64,000 bases of DNA from Streptomyces marispadix (GCF_022524345.1 NZ_JAKWJU010000002.1:4440501-4504500), one strand, 5' to 3'. Counted from the stretch's first letter, positions 37,137 through 47,109 are shown. Program-made: numbers and translations. The notes: generated by a model not told the origin, from the sequence alone.

Positions 37137-38705
37137 TCAGGAGCGGTGCTCCTCCAGGGCGGTCGCCAGGGCTTTTCTGTCGACCTTGCCGTTGGGGTTC
37201 AGCGGTAGCTGCTCCAGGGTCGTGATGCGGCGCGGAAGCATGTACGAGGGCAGGCGGGCGCTGAGGGTGCGGTACATGCTCTCGGTGTCGTCGTGGCTCG
37301 CGGTGACTGCCGCCTCCAGGTCCTGTTCGCCGTTGCGGCCGGTCACGGCTATGACGATCGCGTCACGCACGCCCGGGTGCCGTCTGAGGAGCGCTTCGAT
37401 CTCCCCGAGTTCGATCCGGTAGCCGCGGATGTGCACCTGGTGGTCCGTACGTCCCAGGTGCACTAGCTGCCCGTCGATGCGGACGACCCGGTCGCCGGTG
37501 CGGTACCAACTCTCGTCCGTGGGCGCCGAGTCGCCCGGCCGTGGCCTTGCCGTGCCGTCGTCGCCGGTCCACAGGAAGCGGCCGGCGTTGTCGGCGGGAT
37601 CGAGATAGCCGGGGAAGCGCTGCACCCCGCGCAGGCACAACTCGCCGTCCTCGGCGGGCTCCCCGTCCTCGTCGAGTACGAGGTGGTCCACCGTCGGATA
37701 GCAACTGCCGATCGGCACCGTGCCGTTGGGCGACTCGGGCCAGTCGGCGGTGTCGTCCGGGAGCCGGTAGCCGACGCAGGTGCAGGTCAGCTCGGTCGGC
37801 CCGTACAGGTTGTCGATCGTGCTGTTCGGCGCGGCGGCCCGCCACAGCCGCGCGCTGGTGAGGGACAGCGGCTCGCCGCCGAAGAGGCTTCTTCGCAGCG
37901 TCGGCATGCTGCCCGGCTTCAGGGTGCCGAGCCGGTCCGCGAAGGACACCAGCGAAGGCACCGACCACCAGTGCGTTATCCGCGCCGAGTTGACGAACGA
38001 GACGGGCGACAGCAACTGGCTGCGCTGTGGCACGACCAGCGTGCCGCCGCGATACCACGTGACGAACAGGTCGTAGACCGAGCCGTCGAAGGAGAGATCG
38101 AAGGTCTGGGAGCAGCGGCTCCCGGGGCCCACGTCGTAGAGCCCGCTCACGTAGTCGACGTAGGCCGTGACACTGCGGTGGAGCACCGGCACGCCCTTGG
38201 GCGTACCGGTGGAACCCGAGGTGAAGACGATGTACGCGACGTCGTCCGGCGCGGCCGGGCACTCGGGCAGGTCCGCGGGGGCCGCCTCCGCGGCGAGCCC
38301 CGCGACCTCCTCCGGGCTCAACGTCAGCTTGGGAACGGTCAGTTCGCCGGTCGCTGGATGAGGGTCGGTGATGAGGAGGCCGAGGTCCGCGGCCTCGGCG
38401 ATGGCCGCGTTTCGGCCCGGCGGATAGTCGGGGTTGAGCGGCACCACGGTGGCGCCGGTCCGCAGCACCGCGAGATAGCCCACGTAGGAGCCGATCGAGC
38501 GGTTGGAGAGCAGGCCGATGCGACGGGGGACACGGCCGTCGGCACCGGCGTGCGAACTGATCAGCCGCGCCGCCAACGCGTCGGCCGCACCCAGGAGTTG
38601 GCGGTAGGTCAGCTTGTGCCCGCCGACCTCCAGGGCGGTGTGTCCATCGTGCCGTGACGCTGCGGAGGCGAACTGCCCGTAGAGGTTGCGATGATGAACG
38701 CTCAT
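37137..38705 (-). CDS. Free-standing amino-acid adenylation enzyme
   Basis: A 522-residue adenylation protein. Core motifs are complete: A3 [12 protein letters not shown]5 N-L-Y-G-P-T-E, A7 Y-R-T-G-D-R, A8 [14 protein letters not shown]10 N-P-N-G-K-V-D-R-K. The Asp that binds the amino group of alpha-amino acids appears in F-D-L-S-F-D-G-S. The protein stops soon after A10 and has no carrier domain, so the product must be loaded on another carrier, most simply the ACP of the upstream protein. ATG overlaps the stop of that gene (ATGA). I could not read a reliable specificity code. Confidence 0.9.
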   Translation of the reverse strand: MSVHHRNLYGQFASAASRHDGHTALEVGGHKLTYRQLLGAADALAARLISSHAGADGRVPRRIGLLSNRSIGSYVGYLAVLRTGATVVPLNPDYPPGRNAAIAEAADLGLLITDPHPATGELTVPKLTLSPEEVAGLAAEAAPADLPECPAAPDDVAYIVFTSGSTGTPKGVPVLHRSVTAYVDYVSGLYDVGPGSRCSQTFDLSFDGSVYDLFVTWYRGGTLVVPQRSQLLSPVSFVNSARITHWWSVPSLVSFADRLGTLKPGSMPTLRRSLFGGEPLSLTSARLWRAAAPNSTIDNLYGPTELTCTCVGYRLPDDTADWPESPNGTVPIGSCYPTVDHLVLDEDGEPAEDGELCLRGVQRFPGYLDPADNAGRFLWTGDDGTARPRPGDSAPTDESWYRTGDRVVRIDGQLVHLGRTDHQVHIRGYRIELGEIEALLRRHPGVRDAIVIAVTGRNGEQDLEAAVTASHDDTESMYRTLSARLPSYMLPRRITTLEQLPLNPNGKVDRKALATALEEHRS

Positions 38706-40714
38706 ACGGTCTGGGCCTCCAACTGCCGGAGGAATATCCGCAGTTGGCCCACAGTGTGCAGCGACGCCAGCGCCTCGGGATCGATCTCGAAGCTGTGCTC
38801 CTGCGCCAGCTTCGCGATGATCTCGATCCGCGCCAGCGAGTCGATGCCGATCTCCGAGAGCAGGGAGCTGTCCCGGTACTCCGACGCGGCACGCGCGTGT
38901 TCGCCCAGCAGCGCCTCCGCCAGGTCGTCGCCGCCCTCGTCGCCCGCGGCCTCGCCCGGCCAGTAGCGCCGGGTCTGCCAGGGATAGCCGGGCAGCGGCA
39001 CGAAGACGCAGTCCGCGCCGAAGAGCGTCTTCCACTCCACGTCGCGTCCCGCGGCATACCGTGCGGCGACGGACGGCAGGTCCTGGTCCTGGTCGCATGT
39101 CGGGTCCGGCTCCTGGGGGACGCTCAAGTCGTCCGCGCCGGCGGGCACTTGACCGCGCAGCCGCTCTTGCAGCGCGCTGACCGCCTCCGCGTGCGAGGAC
39201 GCCACGACCGCCATACGGTGCTCGTGGTGCTGGCGGCGCGTCGCCGCGCTGTAGCAGATGTCGCGCAGGGCGAAGGCCGCGCCCTTGCCGCCGGGGGAGA
39301 GATGGCGGACGTAGGCGAGCGCCAGCTCCTCGAGCGCCGCGGGGCTGCGGGCGGACAGCGGCAGCAGATACGCCCTGCCGTCGTCAGCGGACGCGCCCGC
39401 GCCGCCGGGGGAGGAGAGCGGTTCTCCCTCGCGCAGCACCACATGGGCGTTGAGACACGAGGCGCCCTGACCGGTGACCCCGGCGATCGCGGGCCGTCCG
39501 CGGTCGGGGAACTCCCGCATCCCCGTGGGCACTTCGAGCGGCACCTCTTCCCAGGGGATGAGCGGCGTCGGGCTCGACAGGTGCAGGTTGGGCGGGATGC
39601 GGCGGTGCTCCAGGCACAGCACGGTCTTGATCAGCCCGGCGATGCTTCCGGCGCCCTCCGCGTAGCCGATGTTGGTCTTGATCGAGCCGACATAGCAGGG
39701 ACGGTCGGCCGGCCTGCCCTCGCCCACGACCGTTCCCAGCGCGGCCAGCTCCGCCTGGTCGAGCGTGGGCGCGCCGGAGCCGTGCGCCTCGACGAAGTCC
39801 ACCTCGGACGGGGCGACTTCGGCGTCCTCGTACGCCCACCTGAGCACTGCCGTCTGACCCTCGACGGACGGCGCGAGCAGCGAATCGCCGCTGTGGCCGT
39901 TGTTGTTGACCGCGCTTCCCTGGATGACGGCTCGTATTCGGTCGCCGTCGGCCCGCGCGGCGGCGAGCGGTTTGAGCACGACGACCCCCACCCCGTCGCT
40001 CGGCGCGAAACCGTCGGCGCCCGCGTCGGCGAACTTGCTGCGTCCGTCGTGCGCGAGCGTCCCGGCCTGCGTCATCATGACGGCCTCGTCGGGGCGCAGC
40101 GCGATGTTCACACCCGCCACCACGGCGAGCGGGACCTCCTGTGCGCGGATGCTCTGGACGGCCGCGTGCACCGCCGCCAGCGAGGACGAACAGGCCGTGT
40201 CTATCAGCACGCTCGGCCCGCGAAGATCGAGCTGGTACGACAGCCGCGCGGCCAGAAGTGCCCTGAAGTTGTTGAGCTGTGACGCCGTGACGGTCTCCAG
40301 CCCCTGGCGGAACTGGCGTTCAAGGAAGTCGCCGCGGGTGTTGCCCACGTAGACGCCGGTACGGCCCCCCGCCAGTTCCTCCGGAATCTGGCCCGCGTCC
40401 TCCAGCGCCTCCCAGGCGGTCATCAGCAGAAGCCGCTGCTGGGGATCGATGTCCGCGGCCTCCCCCGGTGACATGCCGAAGAATCCGGCGTCGAACTCGG
40501 CGATCGCGTCCAGATAGCCCGCACGGCGGCTGATCACCGTGCCCGGCTCGGGGTGTGCGGAGTACATCGCGTCGACGTCGTACCGCTCTGACGGCGTCTC
40601 GCTTGTGGCGTCGTGACCGTTTCGCAGGATTTCCCACAGTTGGTCGGGATCCGCGGCGCCGGGGAACTTGCAGGCCATGCCGATGACAGCCACCGACCGG
40701 GTTTCGTTGCCCAT
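38702..40714 (-). CDS. Ketosynthase-ACP protein lacking an acyltransferase
   Basis: A 670-residue type I PKS-like protein. The ketosynthase (about 5-430) has Cys175 in D-T-A-C-S-S-S and His311 in E-A-H-G-S-G, but the second His of the usual N-I-G-H motif is Tyr351 (N-I-G-Y-A-E-G), and the F-G-x-S-G-T-N-A-H loop reads [11 protein letters not shown]. Residues 447-520 look like a KS-AT linker and 548-585 like a post-AT linker ([12 protein letters not shown]), yet the AT between them is gone. A carrier domain with Ser626 (G-I-D-S-L) ends the protein. ATG 40714 has GAGG/GAGAAG upstream; GTG 40729 is an alternative. Confidence 0.9.
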   Translation of the reverse strand: MGNETRSVAVIGMACKFPGAADPDQLWEILRNGHDATSETPSERYDVDAMYSAHPEPGTVISRRAGYLDAIAEFDAGFFGMSPGEAADIDPQQRLLLMTAWEALEDAGQIPEELAGGRTGVYVGNTRGDFLERQFRQGLETVTASQLNNFRALLAARLSYQLDLRGPSVLIDTACSSSLAAVHAAVQSIRAQEVPLAVVAGVNIALRPDEAVMMTQAGTLAHDGRSKFADAGADGFAPSDGVGVVVLKPLAAARADGDRIRAVIQGSAVNNNGHSGDSLLAPSVEGQTAVLRWAYEDAEVAPSEVDFVEAHGSGAPTLDQAELAALGTVVGEGRPADRPCYVGSIKTNIGYAEGAGSIAGLIKTVLCLEHRRIPPNLHLSSPTPLIPWEEVPLEVPTGMREFPDRGRPAIAGVTGQGASCLNAHVVLREGEPLSSPGGAGASADDGRAYLLPLSARSPAALEELALAYVRHLSPGGKGAAFALRDICYSAATRRQHHEHRMAVVASSHAEAVSALQERLRGQVPAGADDLSVPQEPDPTCDQDQDLPSVAARYAAGRDVEWKTLFGADCVFVPLPGYPWQTRRYWPGEAAGDEGGDDLAEALLGEHARAASEYRDSSLLSEIGIDSLARIEIIAKLAQEHSFEIDPEALASLHTVGQLRIFLRQLEAQTV

Positions 40715-41139
40715 CGCTTCTCGCCTCACTACCGCCCCTCCATTGCCTTCGTGACGCGCGATGATGATGCTGCCACCCGCTCATCAGCATTCCACCGTGG
40801 CTCTAACTTGATGCGTTCGGGACATCTCGCCCAGTGACGTACTGGGCGGTAAGGCGCAGTAACGGCATCGGGGACAGCCTTTTGAGGGGCATATGCCTGG
40901 AACATGGCTTTTTTTCTTCACCGTTTCTTGGCCACCTGTGCTCACTGTTTTCGCATGCAGAGCGTGGCCGGAATTGAAGATTGGCGGGAAGCTTTCGCTG
41001 GGTGAACGGTCCGCCGGTGCGCCGCGCCTGCTCATCGCCGTCCCGTCCCCGCTCATGGCCGCGCGTGCGCGCGGTGCTGCCTCAAGTCCCGGGAAGCGCG
41101 CCAGGACAGTACGCGCCATCTCTGGTTTCATGTGCGGCC
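40715..41139. other. Divergent region between KS-ACP and GAF genes
   Basis: About 425 bp, AT-richer than average, with a run of seven T near 40910. It contains the 8-bp-arm inverted repeat at 40828-40848 and should hold promoters for the triad (leftward) and the GAF gene (rightward). Confidence 0.6.
40828..40848. promoter_or_regulatory. Inverted repeat upstream of the KS-ACP triad
   Basis: CGCCCAGT at 40828-40835 and ACTGGGCG at 40841-40848, perfect 8-bp arms around GACGT, 114 bp before the KS-ACP start. Good candidate operator for the triad; the binding protein is unknown. Confidence 0.5.
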
Positions 41140-42141
41140 ATGGACTCCACTGCCTCCAAGGACGCGCGGCTCGCGGATGAGCAGCGCGAGCGCCGGCTCC
41201 AGCGCCTCGGCCTCAACTCCCCTGAGCCTGAAGAGAAGTTCGACCGCATAGCCACTCTGGCGAGCAGTCTCGCCGATGCTCCCATCGCCATGGTCAACTT
41301 CATCGGCGGCCAGCAGATGTTCCGCGGTCTGTGCTTCCCGACCTCCGAGCAGAAGGGCGATCGCGCGGGTGTGCCCTTCGGGATCGGCGATCTGCCTCCG
41401 GCACCGGACTCGCGGGACGCGCCCATCGACATCGGCTTCTGCCCCCATGTGGTGCGCCAGAAGGCCCAGTTGGCGATCGAGGACGTTCTGGCGAGCCGTC
41501 ACTACCGCAACAACCCGGTGGTGGAGGCGCTGAACGTGCGCGCGTACCTCGGTACGCCGCTCCAGGACAACACCGGCCTCATCATCGGCACCGTGACGGT
41601 CGCCGACGTACGGCCGCACCGCTGGACGGAGAAGCAGAAGTCGGAAATGCAGTTCCTGGCCGAGACGTTGAAGCCGGAATTCCAGCTTCGAGACAGCGTT
41701 CTCGCCCAACAGGACGAACTGCTCGCCGTGTTCGACCGTGCGCCGTTCCCGATGATGCTCACTCAGGGTCCCGAGCATCTGCTGCGTTTCGCCAACACCC
41801 GGCAGGGGACCGCTTTCGGGCGGGCCGACCTGCTCACTCCCGGGCGTGAGGCCTACCCCTCCCTGAAGGAGGCGGGGATCTTCGACTCGATGGACTGGGT
41901 CCTCCAGGAAGGCCAGGTCACCGAGTTGCGGAGCGTGACGCTGCCGCTGCACGGCACCGATCTCGCCCAGCGTTTCGACATCACCTGCACTCCGGTACGG
42001 CTGCGTCCCGAGGCGCCCGTCAATTCCGTACTTACGACGGCGATCAGGACCGCCGAGTCGGTGCAGGGAAGCGAACAGCAGAAGATGGCACAGGACTTGG
42101 TGTCGCGTTTCGCCAACCCGGCGCAGCCTTCGGAGAATTGA
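41140..42141 (+). CDS. GAF and PAS-like sensory protein
   Basis: A 333-residue soluble protein. Residues about 20-190 form a GAF domain (F-D-R-I-A-T-L-A-S-S-L-A-D-A-P-I-A-M-V through L-G-T-P-L-Q-D-N-T-G), with D-I-G-F-C-P-H-V-V as a possible ligand-pocket cysteine/histidine stretch. Residues about 205-310 look like a PAS fold (L-L-A-V-F-D-R-A-P-F-P-M-M-L-T). There is no output domain, so it may sense a signal and act through a partner, perhaps the adjacent conservon. No clear ribosome site precedes ATG 41140, so the start is tentative. Confidence 0.78.
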   Translation: MDSTASKDARLADEQRERRLQRLGLNSPEPEEKFDRIATLASSLADAPIAMVNFIGGQQMFRGLCFPTSEQKGDRAGVPFGIGDLPPAPDSRDAPIDIGFCPHVVRQKAQLAIEDVLASRHYRNNPVVEALNVRAYLGTPLQDNTGLIIGTVTVADVRPHRWTEKQKSEMQFLAETLKPEFQLRDSVLAQQDELLAVFDRAPFPMMLTQGPEHLLRFANTRQGTAFGRADLLTPGREAYPSLKEAGIFDSMDWVLQEGQVTELRSVTLPLHGTDLAQRFDITCTPVRLRPEAPVNSVLTTAIRTAESVQGSEQQKMAQDLVSRFANPAQPSEN

Positions 42142-42391
42142 GGACGCGGCGGATTCGGGGAGCGCCCGCCGCCCCCTGGCGGGGAAGGCGCAAGAGGGGG
42201 CTGGTGAGAGGGATTTGAGACGGAACCGGCCGGTCACCGGCACCGGCACGGTCCCCTCCGCCTCCCTTATGCGCACTGCCCCTTCCGCGCACGGCCCCTT
42301 CAGCGCACGGCCGCTTCCGCTTCCCGGCGCGCGTGGGGCTGTATGCCTACGGACGTATGGATGTACGGGCGTACGGGCGTATGGCCGTACG

Positions 42392-43601
42392 TCAGGGCGT
42401 CGTCGAGCCGTCTTCCGGGGTGTGTTCCACGGCTTCCGCAGCGGCGGCCGTAGCTGCCGTGGTGCCCGTAGCCGCGGCAGGGGTGGTGCCCGTATCGCGA
42501 CCGGCCAGTGCCAGCAGCACGCCCATCGCGACGAGGATCTCGAACACGGCCGTGGAGAGCCAGAGTTGATCGCGCGTGGAGAGTCCGGCGAAGCCGCCGA
42601 GCAGACCGGCCTTGGCGGCGAAGGAGAGACGGAAGAGACCCAGCCCGAGCAGCGGCCCGCACACCGTCATGCCCAGCGGCCGTGAGTACGTGGTACGGCC
42701 GAGGGCGGCGAACGCCGCGCACAGGGAGACCAGGGCGAGCGCACAGCCGTACCAGCTGTCCGGCACGGCGAGCAGCGTGGCCAGGGCCCTGTCGCCGGTG
42801 AAGTGGTGCGAATACAGCTCCCAGCCCTGCTGGGCGAGCGAGTGGATCTCCCAGGAGACCAGCGACGCGGTGACGGCGAAGAGCATCACGCAGGCGGCCA
42901 CGGCTCCGTTCCGTGTGGGGCGCGCGGGCGGCTCGTCACGGGTGGCGGTGCCCGGATCGCCGCCGGTGGTGGTGCCCCGGGCGCGCGTGCTCCCGTCCGT
43001 GAGCGCGTTCGCGAACTCGCCCGCGTCGTCCCCGCGTTGGGCCTGGCCCTGGTCCTGATCAACGCCATGGCCGCCCTGGTCCTGACCCCCGCCCTGGTCC
43101 TGACCCTCGCTCTGGTCTCCGCCCCGGTCGTCCCCCTCCCCGGCGTACGACGGCACGCGCCTCCGCCCCGCGGCCGCCAGTACGACCAGGGCGACGCCCG
43201 CCACCAGCATCGCGATCACGCTGGTGAGCACCTGGTTGCGCAGCGCGTCGGAGACGCCGCCCTTGACCCAACTCGCGTTCAGATTCCACAGGGTGGGGAC
43301 CCGCAGGAGGATCGTCACCACGCCCGTGGAGGCGAGGACGCCGCTCGCCGCCGACGAGACGGACGCCGTGACGGCACTGACCGTATAGAGGACGAGCAGC
43401 GTGGGCTCCACGAAGGAGCTGGCCCATATGCCGTCCTGTGCGCGGAAGATCAGCCCGGACCACATCCACCACGCGTCCGTGACGGCGGTGGCCTTCTCGA
43501 AGTCGCGCACGATCCAGGCGAGATCGAGCAGCGCGAGCGCGGCCAGCAGTACGGCGCGCGGCGGTACGCGCGCCGGGTCTCAGCATCCTGCCCTGGCTCA
43601 T
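42392..43601 (-). pseudogene. Membrane protein gene with apparent frameshift near its start
   Basis: The long frame 42392-43510 (GTG start, 372 residues) encodes a membrane protein with helices at both ends and a disordered middle containing D-Q-G repeats. Its own frame continues upstream with V-L-L-A-A-L-A-L-L-D-L-A-W-I-V, an obvious membrane helix, but meets a stop before any ATG. An ATG at 43601, with a GGGGGG ribosome site, opens another frame (M-S-Q-G-R-M-L-R-P) that would join this helix if one base were removed near 43571-43580. So the gene has either a real one-base insertion or a sequence error. The function is unknown. Confidence 0.6.
43041..43125. repeat. CCTGGTCCTGA-type repeats in the membrane gene
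   Basis: At least three imperfect copies of GCCCTGGTCCTGA within the membrane gene, encoding the Asp-Gln-Gly-rich middle of the protein. Confidence 0.7.
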
Positions 43602-44151
43602 TGACGCCCCCCGGCGGTGCGGTTACCCGATCGCCGCTCGTTCGGTCAGGACGGCGGCGTCGTAGCGTCGGGCAAGCCTACTGTGGCGTTTCATGGCGGT
43701 TCACGGCGGCTGCGGACAGGCCCCTTCGGGCGGGAGCAACCCGGGGGAGGAATCGGGGAGGACCGCCGGGGGCGACACCCCGCGTGGCGGGCCGGGCCGC
43801 CGCGGCACGCACCGCCGCGGCCCGGCCCTACGGCCCCCGCAAGGCCGTACGAAGTTCAGAGTCCGAGGTTCGTATATCGGAGCGGAGTCGGCTGAGTTGC
43901 GGTCGTGTTAACCGTCTTCAGGAACCCATATGACGACATGTCTCATAGGCGGCGAGGCCGTCAAGCACGCTGTGACCTCAATCTGCAAAACCTTCGCTCA
44001 AGATGCGCCGGGGGTCCACATGCTGAAGCCGGTACCCCTTGACTGAGCAGTTATTGACTTGCAAAGTCTCCTCAACCCATGGCACGGACTGTCCGCGTGC
44101 CAACGCATGGATCTATCCGCATAGATTGACGAGCGCGGGGGCGCAGACACG
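43602..44151. other. Divergent region before the bldK-like operon
   Basis: About 550 bp. The part near 43700-43840 is very GC-rich and holds a strong stem-loop (43789-43828). The part from 43880 to 44151 is much richer in A and T and contains TTGACT near 44039 and TTGACTTGCAAAGT near 44055, so the operon promoter is probably there. No gene is apparent. Confidence 0.6.
43789..43828. terminator. Strong stem-loop with no gene ending at it
   Basis: 12-bp perfect arms (43789-43800, 43817-43828) with a 16-nt loop in a divergent intergenic region. It has the shape of a bidirectional terminator, but neither neighbour ends here; it may be a relic of a lost gene or a leader structure. Confidence 0.5.
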
Positions 44152-45198
44152 ATGACAAGTCCATCCCAGGCCGCGATCGCCGGGGCAGAGACCCCAGAGC
44201 CCGACGGCGCCGGCCTGACCACCGAGCCGGCAGGCGGCCAAGAGGCCGTGAAAGACCAGCTCGTGGGCCGCTCTCCCGGCCAGCTCATGTGGATGCGCTT
44301 CAAGCGCGACCGTACGGGCGTCATATCGGCCATCGTCGTCCTCGCGGTCTTCGCGATCGCGGCGCTGGCCCCCGTTATCTCCTGGCTCTACGGCAAGAAT
44401 CCGTGGACCCGTTACGGGCAGGAACGGCCGGGGCTGCTCAACGACAACGCCTACCCGATCAAGCCCAACGGCGGCATCGACAGCGAGTTCTGGTTCGGTC
44501 TCGAACCGGGCCTCGGGCGGGACGTGCTCACCCAGCTCGTCTACGGGATGCGCACCTCGCTCTCCCTGGCGATCGTCATCACGATCCTCTCGGTGGGCCT
44601 CGCCATCGTGATCGGCGTCGCGGGCGGCTACATGGGCGGCAAGACGGACTACTTCCTGGGCCGTCTCACCGACCTGATGATGTCGTTCCCGAACCAGCTC
44701 TTCTTCGTCGCGTTCACACCGGTGATCGCGGCCCTCATGGTCAGCCCGCAGGACGAGATGCCGATCTGGCTCCGTGCCTCCGTGCTGATCTTCGTCATGT
44801 GGCTGCTGGGCTGGATGACGCTCGCCCGGCTGCTGCGGGGACAGGTACTGACCCTGCGCGAGCGGGAGTTCATCGAGGCGGCGAAGGTCGCGGGCACTCC
44901 GCCCTGGCGGATCATCCGCAAGGAGCTGCTCCCGAACGTGGTCACGCCGATCCTCGTCCAGGCCACCTACATGCTCCCGAACTTCGTGACCGGCGTCGCC
45001 GGCCTCTCCTTCCTCGGAGTCGGCATGCCGGACTCGGTCCCGGACTGGGGCCGGATGTTCGCCACGGGTGCCGAGGTGTACCAGAGCGACATCACATACA
45101 TGATCTTCCCCGGCGTCGCGATGGTGGTCTTCATCGTCGCGTTCAACCTGCTCGGGGACTCGGTCAGGGACGCCTTCGACCCGAAATCGGGACGTTGA
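44152..45198 (+). CDS. bldKA: BldK-like ABC transporter permease, DppC type
   Basis: A 348-residue permease, first gene of the second transporter operon. After a 45-residue soluble N-terminus come six predicted helices; the periplasmic start of the permease domain holds F-G-L-E-P-G-L-G-R-D-V, and the EAA loop is E-F-I-E-A-A-K-V-A-G-T near residue 240. The order permease, lipoprotein, permease, ATPase, ATPase is the one reported for bldKABCDE of Streptomyces coelicolor, where the system imports an oligopeptide signal needed for aerial growth. The symbol rests on that order and on the typA-mshB context, not on a sequence comparison. Confidence 0.85.
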   Translation: MTSPSQAAIAGAETPEPDGAGLTTEPAGGQEAVKDQLVGRSPGQLMWMRFKRDRTGVISAIVVLAVFAIAALAPVISWLYGKNPWTRYGQERPGLLNDNAYPIKPNGGIDSEFWFGLEPGLGRDVLTQLVYGMRTSLSLAIVITILSVGLAIVIGVAGGYMGGKTDYFLGRLTDLMMSFPNQLFFVAFTPVIAALMVSPQDEMPIWLRASVLIFVMWLLGWMTLARLLRGQVLTLREREFIEAAKVAGTPPWRIIRKELLPNVVTPILVQATYMLPNFVTGVAGLSFLGVGMPDSVPDWGRMFATGAEVYQSDITYMIFPGVAMVVFIVAFNLLGDSVRDAFDPKSGR

Positions 45199-45214
45199 AG
45201 ACCGAGCGGCGGGG

Positions 45215-45234
45215 GGTGCTGCCACCCCAGCACC
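45215..45234 (+). promoter_or_regulatory. Stem-loop between bldKA-like and bldKB-like genes
   Basis: GGTGCTG at 45215-45221 and CAGCACC at 45228-45234 with a 6-nt loop, 50 bp before the lipoprotein start. It may affect mRNA stability or processing. Confidence 0.5.
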
Positions 45235-45283
45235 GTATGAGTCAGGCAGCAACGGACAACCGACAGGCAGGTGCTACCACACC

Positions 45284-47077
45284 ATGAGCACATTCAGGAT
45301 GCGTACGGCGCGCGTCTCCGTCGTGGGGCTCGCCGCGGGCGCTCTCATCCTTACGGGATGCAGCAGCGGCGGCGGAGGCGACGCCGGGGGCGTGAGCAAG
45401 GACGACGCCGCGAAGCAGCAGGTCCGATACGACTTCGGTGACGCCGCGGCCTCGAAGGGCCCGGCCGAGCCGATCAAGGGCGCCCAGAAGGGCGGCGACC
45501 TCACCGTCTACCAGCGGGACAGCTACGCCCACCTCGACCCCGCGCAGATGTACGTGAGCGACGAGGGCACCATGTCCCAGCTCATCCACCGTCGTCTGAC
45601 CACTTACAAGCGTGACAGCGCCGGCAAGTACACCGTCGTCGGCGACCTGGCCACCGACAGCGGTACGCCCTCTAAGGACAAGAGGTCCTGGAAGTACACG
45701 CTGAAGGACGGCGTGAAGTGGGAGGACGGCTCCCCGATCACGTCGAAGGACATACGCCACACCTTCGAGCGGCAGTTCGCGCCGTTCATCTCCGAGGGCC
45801 CGGTCTTCATCCAGCAGTGGCTGGCGGGCAAGAGCGGCACCGGCTACCGCAAGCTGCTCCCCGACGGTCCCTTCAAGGGCGACCACCTGCCCGACAAGAC
45901 CCTGGAGACCCCGGACGACAAGACCATCGTCTTCCACTTCAAGGACCCGCAGCCCGACCTGCCCTACGCGCTGGGCATGGTGGGTTACGCCGCGGTCCAG
46001 AAGAAGGGCGACACGAAGGAGAAGTACGACAAGAAGCCGGTCTCCTCCGGCCCGTACAAGATCGCCTCCTTCAAGTCCGGCAAGAGCATGAAGCTCGTCC
46101 GGAACAAGGAATGGGACCCGAACACGGACTCGGTGCGCCACCAGTACCCGGACGCGCACAACATCCAGTTCGGTGTCTCCTTCGAGGCCTCGACGAAGCG
46201 CCTCGTCTCCGACAGCGCCGAGAACCAGACCGCGGTCAGCTACAACAACCAGGTCGACGCCTCCAGCATGCAGTCGGTGCGCTCCGACCCGAAGGTCAAG
46301 AAGCGCTCCCTGTCCGGCTACCAGCCCTACGTCGGCAAGATCTCGCTGAACATGGACCGCCTGAAGGACAAGCGGGTCCGCGAGGCCATCGCCTACGCGC
46401 TTCCCGCGCAGTCCCTGCTCCAGGCGTTCGGCGGCTCCGGCGGCGGTGAGCTGGCGGGCAACTACCTCAGCCCGACGGTCGCCGGCCACAGCGAGTCGGA
46501 CCCGTACGGCAAGGTCAAGAACCCGCAGGGCGACGTGAAGAAGGCCAAGCGGATCCTGAAGGAAGCCGGCAAGGACGGCATGAAGCTGACCTTCGCCTTC
46601 CAGAACTCCCCGGAGTGGTCGGACTTCTCCATCGCGGCGAAGGACAACCTCACCAAGGCCGGATTCGACGTCCAGCTCAAGGACATCGTGACGGACACCT
46701 ACTACGACCAGATCGGCAAGGTCAAGAACAAGTACGACATGTACCACTCCTCCTGGGGTGCCGACTGGCCGAGCGCCGGCACGGTTGTTCCGCCCACGCT
46801 GGACGGTCGTCAGGTGCAGGACGGTGCGTCGAACTACTCGCACTACAACAACCCGAAGATGAACAAGGAGATGGACCGCATCTCCAGGATCGCGAACGCC
46901 GACAAGGCCGCGAAGGAATGGGCCAAGCTCGCAGACAAGATCCTCAAGGAGGACCTGCCTGACGTGCCGCTCATGTACTACAAGCAGATCCAGCTCTACG
47001 GATCGAAGGTCGGCGGCGCCGTGATGAACGACGTCCTCAGCAGCATCGACCCGACCCAGCTGTACATCAAGAAGTAA
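45284..47077 (+). CDS. bldKB: BldK-like oligopeptide-binding lipoprotein
   Basis: A 597-residue family 5 binding lipoprotein, close to the length I recall for BldKB (about 600). The lipobox L-T-G-C puts the lipid on Cys26, followed by a Gly/Ser linker. The fold starts near G-G-D-L-T-V-Y-Q-R-D-S and includes W-E-D-G-S-P-I-T-S-K and P-V-S-S-G-P-Y-K-I. It differs clearly from the first operon's protein (no Cys pairs, different N-terminus). Stem-loops lie on both sides of the gene. This subunit probably decides which extracellular peptide is recognised. Confidence 0.88.
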   Translation: MSTFRMRTARVSVVGLAAGALILTGCSSGGGGDAGGVSKDDAAKQQVRYDFGDAAASKGPAEPIKGAQKGGDLTVYQRDSYAHLDPAQMYVSDEGTMSQLIHRRLTTYKRDSAGKYTVVGDLATDSGTPSKDKRSWKYTLKDGVKWEDGSPITSKDIRHTFERQFAPFISEGPVFIQQWLAGKSGTGYRKLLPDGPFKGDHLPDKTLETPDDKTIVFHFKDPQPDLPYALGMVGYAAVQKKGDTKEKYDKKPVSSGPYKIASFKSGKSMKLVRNKEWDPNTDSVRHQYPDAHNIQFGVSFEASTKRLVSDSAENQTAVSYNNQVDASSMQSVRSDPKVKKRSLSGYQPYVGKISLNMDRLKDKRVREAIAYALPAQSLLQAFGGSGGGELAGNYLSPTVAGHSESDPYGKVKNPQGDVKKAKRILKEAGKDGMKLTFAFQNSPEWSDFSIAAKDNLTKAGFDVQLKDIVTDTYYDQIGKVKNKYDMYHSSWGADWPSAGTVVPPTLDGRQVQDGASNYSHYNNPKMNKEMDRISRIANADKAAKEWAKLADKILKEDLPDVPLMYYKQIQLYGSKVGGAVMNDVLSSIDPTQLYIKK

Positions 47078-47109
47078 CAGCGCACACGGCGCGGTTGCTC
47101 GCGCCGGCC

